In this document: in pieces, positions 26,454-35,486 of the stretch
Numbering within the stretch: position 1 is the stretch's first letter
Layout of the letters: every line of letters begins with the position of its first letter
DNA from: Nitrospirota bacterium
GTDB lineage: Bacteria > Nitrospirota > Leptospirillia > Leptospirillales > Leptospirillaceae
Direction of reading: 5' to 3'
Length of the DNA stretch: 64,000 nucleotides
Assembly: GCA_021801345.1 (NCBI GenBank)
Contig: JAJYYA010000041.1
Location: 1-64,000, forward strand
Position numbers and translations under genes: made by a program
Notes under the pieces: generated by a model
The model's input: only the letters and a program-made list of their open reading frames with translations
Database searches by the model: none
Told to the model about the DNA's origin: nothing

Positions 26454-27728
26454 ATGGATCCCGGACCCCCCCAGGAGAAGGAAGAGAGAAGAAAGACCGG
26501 TTTCTGGCAGGAAAGGTTCAAAAGAATCATTTCGGAAACTGAGCCGGAGAGGATCGTCCTCGCCGCGATTGTTCTGGTGGGAGCCCTCCTCGTCTTCGCG
26601 GCAGTCCACTCCTACAACTCGACTAGGATCGTCCGGAAGACCCTCACGCAGGCTCAGCACTTCGAGCAGAGTGCCAACTTTCTCTCTCTCTATCTTCTCG
26701 CCATGGATGACGCCGAGACGGGACAGAGAGGCTATCTGCTCACCGAAAATCCCGTCTACCTTGGCCCCTATTTTACCGGAGTCACCCGCTCCCGGGCCTT
26801 CGAAAAGACGCTCCTTGCCTTTTTTCCGGCTCCTTCCGCCACGCGGGACGATCTTCTCATGGTCTTCCGATCCGCCGCCGGAAAGCGTGCGGAGCTGGCT
26901 CGAACGATCGCCCTTGCGGAGGCGGGCAACCGGACCGGGGCGCTTGCGATCGTCAGAAACGGCCGGGGGAAGAATCTTATGGACCAGGTCCGGTCCGGCA
27001 TCCGGAAGGTTCGGGACCGGGAGGGAGGCAAGGTCTTTCGGGAGCGGAGCCTTCTGGCCGAAAGACTTCGGCACGAGGAGCGGAACCTCATCCTTACGGG
27101 AGCCGCCCTCTTCTCTCTGGCATGGCTTCTCTGGAAGTTTTTCGCGCTTTCGATGGACCGGAAGCGGAAGGTCCGGGAGAGCCTCGAGCGGGAGACCGCC
27201 CAGGATCGTCTGACGGGGCTTGCCAATCGAAAGGGACTCCTTGATTTTCTGCTGCGGACGATTCCCGGGACCCTCGAAAAAAATGAGATGCTGGGGGTGC
27301 TCTTTATCGACCTCGACGGCTTCAAGTCGGTCAACGACCGGCATGGCCATGAAGCCGGAGACCGCGTCCTGATCGAGGTGGCCCGGCGTTTTTCGACGGT
27401 AATCCGCAAAGAGGACTTTCTTGCCCGTCTGGGAGGGGACGAGTTCGTCCTCTGTCTTCCCTCCCTCGACTCCCCGGAGAAAGCCTCCGAACTGGCGCAT
27501 CGGCTCATCGAGTCTCTCGACTCCCCGTTTTTTTCGCCGATCGGCAAAGGCGTTCTCTCGTGCTCCGTGGGAGTGGCCTTCGTGCCCGGGGACGGCCGCT
27601 CCCCTTCAGAGATCGTCTCCGCCGCCGATATGGCGATGTACCAGAGCAAGAGAGAGGGAAAGAGACGGGTCAGCTTCTACTGTCCCGGAGGGCGAGGGGC
27701 GATGTCCGCACTTCCCCTCTCGAGTTAA
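26454..27728 (+). CDS. membrane diguanylate cyclase (CHASE3-GGDEF)
   Basis: The product has 424 residues. Two membrane helices (IVLAAIVLVGALLVFAAV near 34-51; LILTGAALFSLAWLLWKFF near 210-230) bracket a periplasmic CHASE3-type domain (DDAETGQRGYLLTENPVYLGPY). A GGDEF domain follows: DRLTGLANRKG, LFIDLDGFKSVND and an intact RLGGDEF. It should make c-di-GMP. The ATG is one base after the activator stop, so the two are co-expressed and may link c-di-GMP to flagellar gene control. Confidence 0.9.
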   Translation: MDPGPPQEKEERRKTGFWQERFKRIISETEPERIVLAAIVLVGALLVFAAVHSYNSTRIVRKTLTQAQHFEQSANFLSLYLLAMDDAETGQRGYLLTENPVYLGPYFTGVTRSRAFEKTLLAFFPAPSATRDDLLMVFRSAAGKRAELARTIALAEAGNRTGALAIVRNGRGKNLMDQVRSGIRKVRDREGGKVFRERSLLAERLRHEERNLILTGAALFSLAWLLWKFFALSMDRKRKVRESLERETAQDRLTGLANRKGLLDFLLRTIPGTLEKNEMLGVLFIDLDGFKSVNDRHGHEAGDRVLIEVARRFSTVIRKEDFLARLGGDEFVLCLPSLDSPEKASELAHRLIESLDSPFFSPIGKGVLSCSVGVAFVPGDGRSPSEIVSAADMAMYQSKREGKRRVSFYCPGGRGAMSALPLSS

Positions 27729-27756
27729 GGAATCCAAGTCAAAAGGCAGGGCGAAG

Positions 27757-29919
27757 ATGGCGGAAAGTAGAGGTTCCGGGAGAGGGCCAACGGAAGATTT
27801 CCCGGCGAAAAGAAGCCAGGGGGGGCGGATCCCTTCCCGGGAAAAAGGGGGAGGAGCCCCCTTTCTGGCCATTCTTCTTCTCCTTGTCGTCTCGACAGTC
27901 GACCCGGCCGGAGTCCTGGCGTCCTCCCTCCCTTCGGACTCCGGAGCCTCCCGATTCAACGAAAAGGGCACAGACCAGAGTCTTTTCCGTCAGGCCAAGA
28001 TCGACTTTCGGGGGGGACACGATCGGCTGGCCGAAAAGGCGATCATGGAGCTTTTGAAGGATCATCCGGGATCGATCCTGACGGGTCCAGCCCTGCTTGT
28101 GCTGGCCCGGATCGACGCGAGACGCTCCCTTGCCTCGCAAAACCCCGCCTTCAGGCCGACTCTGGATCTCTTCGAGCGGGCGGGCCGGGTTCCCCCCGTC
28201 GGCTGGGACAAGGGGGAGGTGCTCTTCCGGATGGGGCAGTACCTGATCAGGAAGAGATTCGGGGCGGAGGGAAGGGGGCTTCTCGAGAGGCTTCGCTCCG
28301 AGAGCCCCGACAGCCCCTGGAGCTATCGGGCGCTTCTGGCCATCGCCGACTCCTATCGCCAGAAGGGAGATCTCGCGCGCGCCGAAAAGGCGCTCGTGCA
28401 GGCCGATCCCGACCGCTCTCCTGCGGCGCGAACTCCGGGCGACCGCCTCCGGTGGCTCTACGAGGAAGGTCATGTCCGGCTCGACCGCGGAAATGTGGCC
28501 GGAGCCGGAGAGGTCTTCCTCCGGGCGCTGACGATTGCCCACGACTATCCCTACTCCCATCCGGGGGACCTTTTTCTCCTGGCCCGATATGCCTACCGGG
28601 CCCATCACGACCTTCGCGCAGTGACCCTCTTTCGCCGATTTGCCCGACTTTTCCCCAACGACCCCCGCCTCTCCCTGGCCATGTACTACCGCTCCCGTCT
28701 TTCGGGTCGTCTGGGACATCCGGACAGGGAGCGCGCCCGCCTCCGGGAGCTGACGATCGATTCCCCCCACTCTCCCGGGAGCCATATGGCCAGGATCCGT
28801 CTCGTTTCCATGACCTTCTTCGAGAACGCCCCTCCTCCGGGCGCCTGGGACAAAACGCTTCTTGCCCGGGCGCTCTCGGTTCTTTCCCGGATCTCAAAGA
28901 GCGAAAGCAATGCCCGGATCGCCCAGAGGGCCGACCTTCTTAGAATCAGCCTCCTCTCGCGTTCGGGCCATCCGGACCAGGCCCTTCGAGAGCTCGTCCG
29001 CATCTCGGAGGGGGTCGATAGCGACTCCGACTTCGGCCGTCGGCTGGAGAGGCTCAAAAGTCAGGTCACCCTGGCCCGGGCGATGGCCCTGACGCATCCG
29101 CTCAAGCCCCGGGCCCTCCTTGAGATCTACCGGGTCTCAAAGCGGGAGCTGCCCTCTGTGACCGACCCCAAGGGAGCCCCGCTTTACATGGCCCTGGCCC
29201 GGGCCTATCGCAAGACGGGAGAAAAGGATCGGGCGATGGCCCTCATCTCGTCCGTCGTCTCGGCGGCCCGGGCCTATCCCGGAGATCCTTCTCTCCGGAA
29301 CCAGGCCGCGACGAGGGAGTTCCGATGGCGAGTCGGGGACAAGGAGCCCGAAAAGGCGATGGATCTCGCCCTGGAAATGGCTTCGGACGGGTCGGGGGCG
29401 CCGAAGGTCCGGGAAGCCTGGTTCGATCGGGCCTGGAAGCAGGCCCGGGCGGCGGGAAACACGGAGGGCGAGCGGAGGGTTCTCGCGGCCTGGGAGAGTT
29501 CGGGGGTTCCTGTCAAAAAGCCCGATCTTCTTAAAGCCCGGCTCGGCCTTCTGGAAATCGCGGCCGGAGACACCGATCGCGGGCGGTCCGAGCTGCGCGA
29601 CTCCCTTCCCGGCCTTTTGGTCCACCCGGGGGGCGGACCGGAACTTGCGGCGGCGCTCTATCGTCTGGGCGAGCTCGCCCGGGAGGAGGGGGATCCCTCC
29701 AAGGCGCGCGCGTATTGGGAGAAGTTCCTCTCCTGCTGTTCGGCGGATCCTCGCGGCGGATGGGTGATGTACCAGCTGGGGCAGGCGGCCTTGGCAAAAG
29801 GTCGGCGCGAGGAGGCCCTTGCGTGGTTTCGCAAGACGGTGAAAGGCTATCCGGGGGAGGATGTGGCGAAGCTTGCCGGGATGAGGATCACCGAGATCAC
29901 CTTGGGGAAAACTCCGTGA
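27757..29919 (+). CDS. exported TPR-repeat protein of unknown function
   Basis: The product has 720 residues. The N-terminus carries a hydrophobic signal/anchor (FLAILLLLVVSTVDPAGVLAS, about 36-56). The rest is helical tetratricopeptide-type repeats, e.g. LLAIADSYRQKGDLARAEKAL and YRLGELAREEGDPSKARAYWEKFL, resembling the periplasmic scaffolds of motility and biofilm systems. Its stop overlaps the GTG of the FlrB-like kinase gene, so it belongs to the regulatory operon. It may help assemble or localise the flagellar motor, as other TPR proteins do; this is speculative. Confidence 0.75.
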   Translation: MAESRGSGRGPTEDFPAKRSQGGRIPSREKGGGAPFLAILLLLVVSTVDPAGVLASSLPSDSGASRFNEKGTDQSLFRQAKIDFRGGHDRLAEKAIMELLKDHPGSILTGPALLVLARIDARRSLASQNPAFRPTLDLFERAGRVPPVGWDKGEVLFRMGQYLIRKRFGAEGRGLLERLRSESPDSPWSYRALLAIADSYRQKGDLARAEKALVQADPDRSPAARTPGDRLRWLYEEGHVRLDRGNVAGAGEVFLRALTIAHDYPYSHPGDLFLLARYAYRAHHDLRAVTLFRRFARLFPNDPRLSLAMYYRSRLSGRLGHPDRERARLRELTIDSPHSPGSHMARIRLVSMTFFENAPPPGAWDKTLLARALSVLSRISKSESNARIAQRADLLRISLLSRSGHPDQALRELVRISEGVDSDSDFGRRLERLKSQVTLARAMALTHPLKPRALLEIYRVSKRELPSVTDPKGAPLYMALARAYRKTGEKDRAMALISSVVSAARAYPGDPSLRNQAATREFRWRVGDKEPEKAMDLALEMASDGSGAPKVREAWFDRAWKQARAAGNTEGERRVLAAWESSGVPVKKPDLLKARLGLLEIAAGDTDRGRSELRDSLPGLLVHPGGGPELAAALYRLGELAREEGDPSKARAYWEKFLSCCSADPRGGWVMYQLGQAALAKGRREEALAWFRKTVKGYPGEDVAKLAGMRITEITLGKTP

Positions 29920-31154
29920 AGGACGAGGATCCGCTTTCAGGGGAGGACCGGGAAGAGATATTGCGACAGGCCTTCCGCTCCTTCCAGTCGGCCTCGGAGT
30001 CTCTGGTCTCCTCCTATGCGGCTCTCGAGCGGCGCATCGCCGAACTCTCCGAGGACCTGACCCGGACCCACAAGGACCTCGATCGGCAGGGAAGCTTTCT
30101 CGAGGCGATTCTCGAGAGCCTGTCCGCGGGGGTGGCGGTCCTTCTTCCGGGGGGAGCCCCCCTCTACCGAAACCCGGCCATGGACGGCTTTGCCGATCCG
30201 CTCTCCCCGGACTTTCTGCCGCTTCTTTCCGAAAAAGGGCTCTGGCCTCCGGACGGGGAGGAGCGGCGGGAGGTCGTCGTCGCCCTCGACCACGGGGGGA
30301 GGTCCTGGGTGGCGGTCCGGCGTCCGGTAGAAGGTCCGGACGGACGGACGATCGGCTACGTGCTGGTCTTTACCGATGCGACGAGGCTTCGGGAGATGGA
30401 GGAGGAGGTCAATCGCGACCGGCGTCTCCGGGCCATGGGCGAGATGATCGCCCAGATCGCCCACGAGCTTCGGAGCCCGCTGGGGAGCCTCGAGCTTTTT
30501 CGCTCGCTCCTCGAACAGGCCGTCCCTGCCCCCGAAGGGCGCGAGTATCTTGGGCACATGGCGACCTCGATCGCCTCCATGGACCGTCTTGTGGGGAACC
30601 TCCTCTACCATACGAGAACGCCCGCGCTCCAGAGGGAGGAGGTCGACGGAGCGGAGCTCCTCGAGAGACTCTCTCGGGACCTCTCCCGCATGGCCTCCTC
30701 CGCCTCCCGCGACCGGGAACCCCCGGAAATCCGTTGCGTACTTCCGAAGGATCCCCTGAGTCTTTGGGCCGACGGCGACCTCCTCTACCATGCCCTCCTG
30801 AACCTCTCCACCAACGCCCTTGAGGCGGTGAATGCCTCCCCGCCTCCCCCGGGGCCCCCTTCCCGGAAAAGGACAATCCGGCTCGAAGGAGAGCGTGGCC
30901 CCAGGGGAGAGGTCCTCTTCAAGGTCTTCGATAATGGCATGGGTATTGCTAATGATATCGTCGAGCGCATCTTTGACCCCTTTTTCACGACGCGGGCCAA
31001 GGGGACGGGACTGGGATTGTCCATCGTGCACAACATTGCGGTCGCTCATACGGGTGATGTCAGGCATTATCGGGAAGACGGCTGGACGGCATTTGTCCTG
31101 ACGATTCCCCCGCTTCGGACGGAAGAGGTTCCGGGCGGGATGCGGGGAGGGTGA
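29916..31154 (+). CDS. flrB: FlrB/FleS-like sensor histidine kinase
   Basis: The product has 412 residues with no membrane segment. An N-terminal coiled coil (RIAELSEDLTRTHKDLDR) leads to a PAS-like domain, then HisKA with the phospho-His in IAQIAHELRSPLGSLE, and a HATPase with LSTNALEAVN, DNGMGIA and FFTTRAKGTGLGLSIVHNI. Soluble PAS-HisKA kinases paired with a sigma-54 regulator upstream of flgB are the FlrB/FleS arrangement. The GTG start overlaps the upstream stop. The partner gene overlaps in turn. Confidence 0.88.
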   Translation: MKDEDPLSGEDREEILRQAFRSFQSASESLVSSYAALERRIAELSEDLTRTHKDLDRQGSFLEAILESLSAGVAVLLPGGAPLYRNPAMDGFADPLSPDFLPLLSEKGLWPPDGEERREVVVALDHGGRSWVAVRRPVEGPDGRTIGYVLVFTDATRLREMEEEVNRDRRLRAMGEMIAQIAHELRSPLGSLELFRSLLEQAVPAPEGREYLGHMATSIASMDRLVGNLLYHTRTPALQREEVDGAELLERLSRDLSRMASSASRDREPPEIRCVLPKDPLSLWADGDLLYHALLNLSTNALEAVNASPPPPGPPSRKRTIRLEGERGPRGEVLFKVFDNGMGIANDIVERIFDPFFTTRAKGTGLGLSIVHNIAVAHTGDVRHYREDGWTAFVLTIPPLRTEEVPGGMRGG

Positions 31155-32545
31155 AGGTGGGAACAGTGGAATCCGGAAGCGTTCTGGTCGTCGACGACGA
31201 GCCGGAGATGGCGATTGCCCTGGGGGAGACCCTGCGCCGGGACGGGTTTCGGGTGAGCCTGGCCCAGAACGGCAGAGAGGCGATGGAGAAGCTGTCCCGC
31301 GAGGAGTATGGCTGGGTGATCAGCGATGTCCGGATGCCTTCGGTCGACGGGATGGAGCTGCTCTCCCATCTCCGGGAGACCGCCCCCCTCACGCGTGTCA
31401 TTCTTATGACGGGATACGGGACCGTTCCCCAGGCGGTGGCGGCGATGCAGCAGGGAGCCGTCAATTTTCTGACGAAGCCGTTCAAGGCGGAGGATCTCCG
31501 GAAGATCCTCCGGCCCTCGCCTTCCCCCGCTTCTCCGGCCTCTGCGGGGCGGACCGGACCCTGGGAGTCGGTCTCCCGCCCCATCCTTACCCGGGATCCG
31601 GTCATGATCCGCATCCTCGGTATGGTCGATGCCGTCGCCTCCACCCCGGCCACCGTCCTCATCGAAGGAGAGAGCGGCACCGGCAAGGAGCTCGTGGCTC
31701 GGTACCTTCACGAGCGCTCCCCCCGGGCCCATCGTCCCTTTGTGGCGGTCAACTGCGCCGCTCTCCCCGACAATCTCCTCGAGAGCGAGCTGTTCGGCTA
31801 CGAGAAGGGGGCCTTTTCCGGGGCGGCGGTCAGAAAGATCGGAAAGTTCGAGCTCGCCCATACCGGGACGATTCTTCTCGACGAGATCGGCGAGATGGAG
31901 ATCGCCCTCCAGGCGAAGCTCCTGCGCGTGATCCAGGAGCGGGAGATCGATCGCGTGGGAGGAACCCGTCCCGTTCCGGTCGATATCCGGATTGTGGCCA
32001 CCACCAACAGGAACCTGAAGGAAGAGGTCCGGGCGGGGCGGTTCCGGGAGGATCTGTATTACCGCCTGCGGGTCTTTCCCGTTCTTTTGCCGCCGCTTCG
32101 GGAACGGCCGGAGGACATCGCCCTTCTGGCCGAGCGCTTTCGCCTCTCCTTCGAACAGTCCCACATGGCGGTGGGCTCCTTCACGCCGGAGGCGATGGGC
32201 CTTCTCGTCCGCCATTCGTGGCCGGGAAATGTCCGGGAGCTCGAAAACGTCGTGACCCGGGCGGCCTTTCTGGCGGCGGGGCGATCCATTCGCCCAGAAT
32301 ATCTGGAGGATCTTCTCGATCCGGGAGAGGTCCGTCCGGAGAGGGATCTTCCGGAGGCAATCGAGGAGGGGATCCGGCCCGGCCGCTCCGTCTGGGAGGT
32401 CGAACGGGAGCTGATCCTTAGAACGCTTGCCTCCTGCGGGGGCAACAAGGCCCAGTCGGCAAGGCTTCTGGGGATCAATGTACGCACGCTCCGGAACAAG
32501 CTCTCCGAGTATGGGATCGTCCTGGGCGAAAACGGAGAGTCGTAG
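31151..32545 (+). CDS. flrC: FlrC/FleR-like sigma-54 response regulator
   Basis: The product has 464 residues: REC (VLVVDDEPEMAIAL; phospho-Asp in WVISDVRMP; FLTKPFKAEDL), AAA+ (GESGTGKE, GTILLDEIGEME) and a Fis HTH (GNKAQSARLLGINVRTLRNKL). The sigma-54 contact loop reads GAFSGA instead of the usual GAFTGA. The GTG overlaps the kinase stop. It is expected to activate the class III promoters at 32648 and 43507 once phosphorylated by the adjoining kinase. Confidence 0.9.
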   Translation: MKVGTVESGSVLVVDDEPEMAIALGETLRRDGFRVSLAQNGREAMEKLSREEYGWVISDVRMPSVDGMELLSHLRETAPLTRVILMTGYGTVPQAVAAMQQGAVNFLTKPFKAEDLRKILRPSPSPASPASAGRTGPWESVSRPILTRDPVMIRILGMVDAVASTPATVLIEGESGTGKELVARYLHERSPRAHRPFVAVNCAALPDNLLESELFGYEKGAFSGAAVRKIGKFELAHTGTILLDEIGEMEIALQAKLLRVIQEREIDRVGGTRPVPVDIRIVATTNRNLKEEVRAGRFREDLYYRLRVFPVLLPPLRERPEDIALLAERFRLSFEQSHMAVGSFTPEAMGLLVRHSWPGNVRELENVVTRAAFLAAGRSIRPEYLEDLLDPGEVRPERDLPEAIEEGIRPGRSVWEVERELILRTLASCGGNKAQSARLLGINVRTLRNKLSEYGIVLGENGES

Positions 32546-32647
32546 GCGGAAAAAATTCCCCGCCTCCCCGGGAATCCTTTCCCGAATCTCCGATCCCGTC
32601 GGGCGGACGCTCCCGGGGAAAGGCTCTGGATTGGACCTCTCGTTTTA

Positions 32648-32663
32648 TGGCACGAAAATTGCT
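32648..32663 (+). promoter_or_regulatory. sigma-54 promoter for the flgB operon
   Basis: TGGCACGAAAATTGCT is an exact match to the consensus TGGCACG-N4-TTGCW, 44 bases before the flgB ATG and directly after flrC. Confidence 0.93.
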
Positions 32664-32706
32664 TATGTAATGTCTGTCTGCCCCTGCGGGGGGAAAGGAG
32701 TGTGTG

Positions 32707-33081
32707 ATGAGCCAGGTTCACCTGTTCGATCGGACGACAGATCTTCTCAAGGTGACGATGGATATCCGTTCGCAGCGCCACCTTCTTCTTGTGGGCAATA
32801 TTGCCAACCAGGATACCCCCGGCTACCAGGCCCGGGATATCTCCTTCAAGGATCAGCTGGCCCGGGCTCTCGAGGCCCCCACCCGGGAGAAGCTCGACCA
32901 GACGGAAGGGAGCCTGACCATCAATACCGACGAAACGGTCGGGAACGACCTCAATACGGTCAATATCGAGCTTGAGATGCAGAAGCTTGCCTCAAATACC
33001 GGCAACTACAATGCCCTCGCCTCAATGGCCGGGTGGAAGTACCGGATGATGGGCGACTCCATTTCGGGCGAAGGGAGATAG
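32707..33081 (+). CDS. flgB: flagellar basal-body proximal rod protein FlgB
   Basis: The product has 124 residues. LFDRTTDLLKVTMDIRSQRHLLLVGNIANQDTPGYQARDISF is the rod/hook family N-terminus with the ANxxTPGY motif. ATG 32707 follows AAAGGAG. It forms the proximal rod on the MS ring after export by the flagellar type III system. First gene of the sigma-54 operon. Confidence 0.95.
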   Translation: MSQVHLFDRTTDLLKVTMDIRSQRHLLLVGNIANQDTPGYQARDISFKDQLARALEAPTREKLDQTEGSLTINTDETVGNDLNTVNIELEMQKLASNTGNYNALASMAGWKYRMMGDSISGEGR

Positions 33082-33083
33082 CG

Positions 33084-33521
33084 ATGGGATTCTCTGACGC
33101 ACTGAGGATCTCCGCCTCCGGTCTCGAGGCGGAACGGGTTCGGCTCAATGTGCTGGCGGGCAACCTCGCCAACGCCGACGCCACCCGGGGCAATCCGAAC
33201 GGAACCTATGAACGCCGGGACGTGATCTTCGCCGCGGTCGCCCCCGGCCGCTCCTTCTCGGATATCCTGAACTCCCCGAAGGAGAGTCCGGTCAAGGAGG
33301 TGCGGGTACTGGGCATGGTCCGCGACCCGCGCCCCCTGACGAAGGTCTACGACCCCAACAATCCGGACGCCGACCGCGACGGATATGTGAGGCATCCCAA
33401 CGTCTCGAAGCTCGAGGAGATGACCAACCTCATCGACGCCTCCCGGGCCTATGAGGCGAATTTGACAGCCCTCGACACCACCAAGCGGATGGCGTCGAAG
33501 GACCTGACGATCCATGTGTAG
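33084..33521 (+). CDS. flgC: flagellar basal-body rod protein FlgC
   Basis: The product has 145 residues. The N-terminal DALRISASGLEAERVRLNVLAGNLANADAT and the C-terminal MTNLIDASRAYEANLTALDTTKRM coiled segments are the paired rod termini. ATG 33084 has AAGGGAG upstream and lies two bases after flgB. Confidence 0.95.
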   Translation: MGFSDALRISASGLEAERVRLNVLAGNLANADATRGNPNGTYERRDVIFAAVAPGRSFSDILNSPKESPVKEVRVLGMVRDPRPLTKVYDPNNPDADRDGYVRHPNVSKLEEMTNLIDASRAYEANLTALDTTKRMASKDLTIHV

Positions 33522-33547
33522 TGTGAGAAGGGGCGAGGAGGTCTTCC

Positions 33548-33859
33548 ATGGAGTTTGATCCGCGCATAGGCCGGTCTCTTCGTGCCGACGGACCGGCCCC
33601 GGAGGAGAAAACTCCGGTTCCCGGCCACTCGGGGGAGGAGTCCTTCGTGAATGTTCTCAAGGACTCGATCGCCCGGGTGAACTCCCTTCAGACCGAGGCC
33701 GACAAGACGATCCAGGACTTTTCGACCGGCCAGAACGGAGTGACGCTCCACCAGACGATGATCGAGATGGCACAGGCCGACGTGTCGTTCCACCTGATGA
33801 TGCAGGTCCGGGACCGGATCGTGAAGGCCTACCAGGAAATGGAGAACATGCCGCTGTAA
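33548..33859 (+). CDS. fliE: flagellar hook-basal body protein FliE
   Basis: The product has 103 residues. The C-terminal half (FVNVLKDSIARVNSLQTEAD, then TLHQTMIEMAQADVSFHLMMQVRDRIVKAYQEMENMPL) is the FliE signature. It joins the MS ring to the rod and is an early export substrate. GGAGG precedes the ATG. Confidence 0.95.
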   Translation: MEFDPRIGRSLRADGPAPEEKTPVPGHSGEESFVNVLKDSIARVNSLQTEADKTIQDFSTGQNGVTLHQTMIEMAQADVSFHLMMQVRDRIVKAYQEMENMPL

Positions 33860-33881
33860 AATAAGCGGGGAGGGGTTTGGC

Positions 33882-35474
33882 ATGGAAGTGTTCAGAAAGA
33901 TGATGGAGACGGTCTCGATGTGGTTCGGCCGTCTGTCCATGGTTCAGAAGGTCGTGGCGGGCGTTCTCGGGACGCTTCTCTTCGCTCTGGCGATCTTCCT
34001 CGGGACGGTCGGAAAGGGGGCGGACAAAGCGGTCCTCTACTCGCGGCTCTCGCCGACGGACAGCTTCGAGATTACCCAGAAGCTCGACCGCATGGGGATC
34101 TCCTACGACACCGACGCCAAAGGCACGGTGATCCGCGTTCCGAAAAAGCAGGTCTACACCCTCCGGATGGAGCTCGCCGACGAGGGGCTTCCGCGCCATC
34201 ACGGGGCCGGATTCGACATCTTCAACCATCCCTCCCTGACCACGACCGACTTTGTCCAGCACGTGCAGTACCTCCAGGCCCTGCAGTCCGAGCTCGACCG
34301 GACGATCGAGGAGATGAGCCCGATCGCCCTGGCCCGCGTCTCGATCGTCCTGCCCCGCCGATCGGTCTTCCTTCGCCACCAGGCCGGGGCGCACGCCTCC
34401 GTTCTGGTTCGCCTCAAGCCCGGAAGATCCCTGTCCCGGCCTCAGGTCAAGGGCATTGTCCACCTTGTGGCCAACGCCGTCGAGGGGCTGACCCCCGACC
34501 ATGTAACCGTTGTCGACAACACCGGAACGATCCTCAACGACAAGCGCCCGGGGCTTGTTCCCGGAGAGCTCACCAAGGCCCAGCTGGCCTACCAGGCCAT
34601 GGTCGAGCACCGCCTCAGAAACCGGGTCCAGTCCATGCTCGACCAGGTTCTGGGCGAAGGACAGTCGGTGGTAAGGGTGAACGCCACCCTCGACTTTCGC
34701 CGGGTCGAGGAGACTCGCGAGCTCTACGATCCCAAAGGGCGGGCCCTTTCCGAACGCGAGAAGCTCCGGGAGAAGTCCTCCGGCTCCCGGATCGTTCCTG
34801 TCGGGGTTCCCGGGGTTTTAAGCAATATTCCGGGAGCGAACGGAAAGGTCGCCTCGCCTCCTCTTGGCCCCAAGGACGGAACCCAGACGAAGTACTCCAA
34901 GAAGAAGGACATCGAGCACTATGATGTCAGCCACACCATGAGCCATATCGTCCTTCCCACCGGCACCGTCTCCCGGGTCTCCGTCTCCGTTCTGGTCAAC
35001 GGGAAGACGCGGGTCGTGGAGGGAAAGAAGGGGGAAACCCGGATCTACGAGCCCCGGACGGCCGAGGAGCTCGCCTCCTTTACCCGGATCGTCCAGAACG
35101 CCATCGGCTACGACCAGGCCCGCGGAGACACCGTCGTGGTCGACTCGGTTCCCTTTGTCGCCGCGGCGCCCGAGGAAAAGACTCAGGAGGTCCGCATGGC
35201 GGAGCGCCTGAAGCCCTTCATGCCGCTGCTTGAGATCTTCCTGGGAGGCCTTCTGGTCCTGGTCTTCAGCCTCTTTATCCTGAAGCCCATCCTCCAGAGC
35301 ATGATGACAAAGTCGATGCCCATGCCGGCCCAGGGTCCGGTGGGTCTCCCGATCCCCGATCGGGACGAAGAAGGGGAGTCGCTCTCCTCCAGCAAGGACG
35401 ATATTGCCCGGATGACCCAGGAGGATCCCTCCCAGGCGGCCCAGGTGCTTCGTCTCTGGCTCAAGGAAAAGTAG
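33882..35474 (+). CDS. fliF: flagellar MS-ring protein FliF
   Basis: The product has 530 residues. An N-terminal membrane helix (VVAGVLGTLLFALAIFLGTV) and a C-terminal helix (FLGGLLVLVFSLFILKPIL, about 445-465) flank the periplasmic ring-building domains, including LYSRLSPTDSFEITQKLDRMGISY and AGFDIFNHPSLTTTDFVQHVQY. The cytoplasmic tail would bind FliG, encoded next. It is the inner-membrane foundation of the basal body. Confidence 0.96.
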   Translation: MEVFRKMMETVSMWFGRLSMVQKVVAGVLGTLLFALAIFLGTVGKGADKAVLYSRLSPTDSFEITQKLDRMGISYDTDAKGTVIRVPKKQVYTLRMELADEGLPRHHGAGFDIFNHPSLTTTDFVQHVQYLQALQSELDRTIEEMSPIALARVSIVLPRRSVFLRHQAGAHASVLVRLKPGRSLSRPQVKGIVHLVANAVEGLTPDHVTVVDNTGTILNDKRPGLVPGELTKAQLAYQAMVEHRLRNRVQSMLDQVLGEGQSVVRVNATLDFRRVEETRELYDPKGRALSEREKLREKSSGSRIVPVGVPGVLSNIPGANGKVASPPLGPKDGTQTKYSKKKDIEHYDVSHTMSHIVLPTGTVSRVSVSVLVNGKTRVVEGKKGETRIYEPRTAEELASFTRIVQNAIGYDQARGDTVVVDSVPFVAAAPEEKTQEVRMAERLKPFMPLLEIFLGGLLVLVFSLFILKPILQSMMTKSMPMPAQGPVGLPIPDRDEEGESLSSSKDDIARMTQEDPSQAAQVLRLWLKEK

Positions 35475-35486
35475 GAGGAGCGGACG

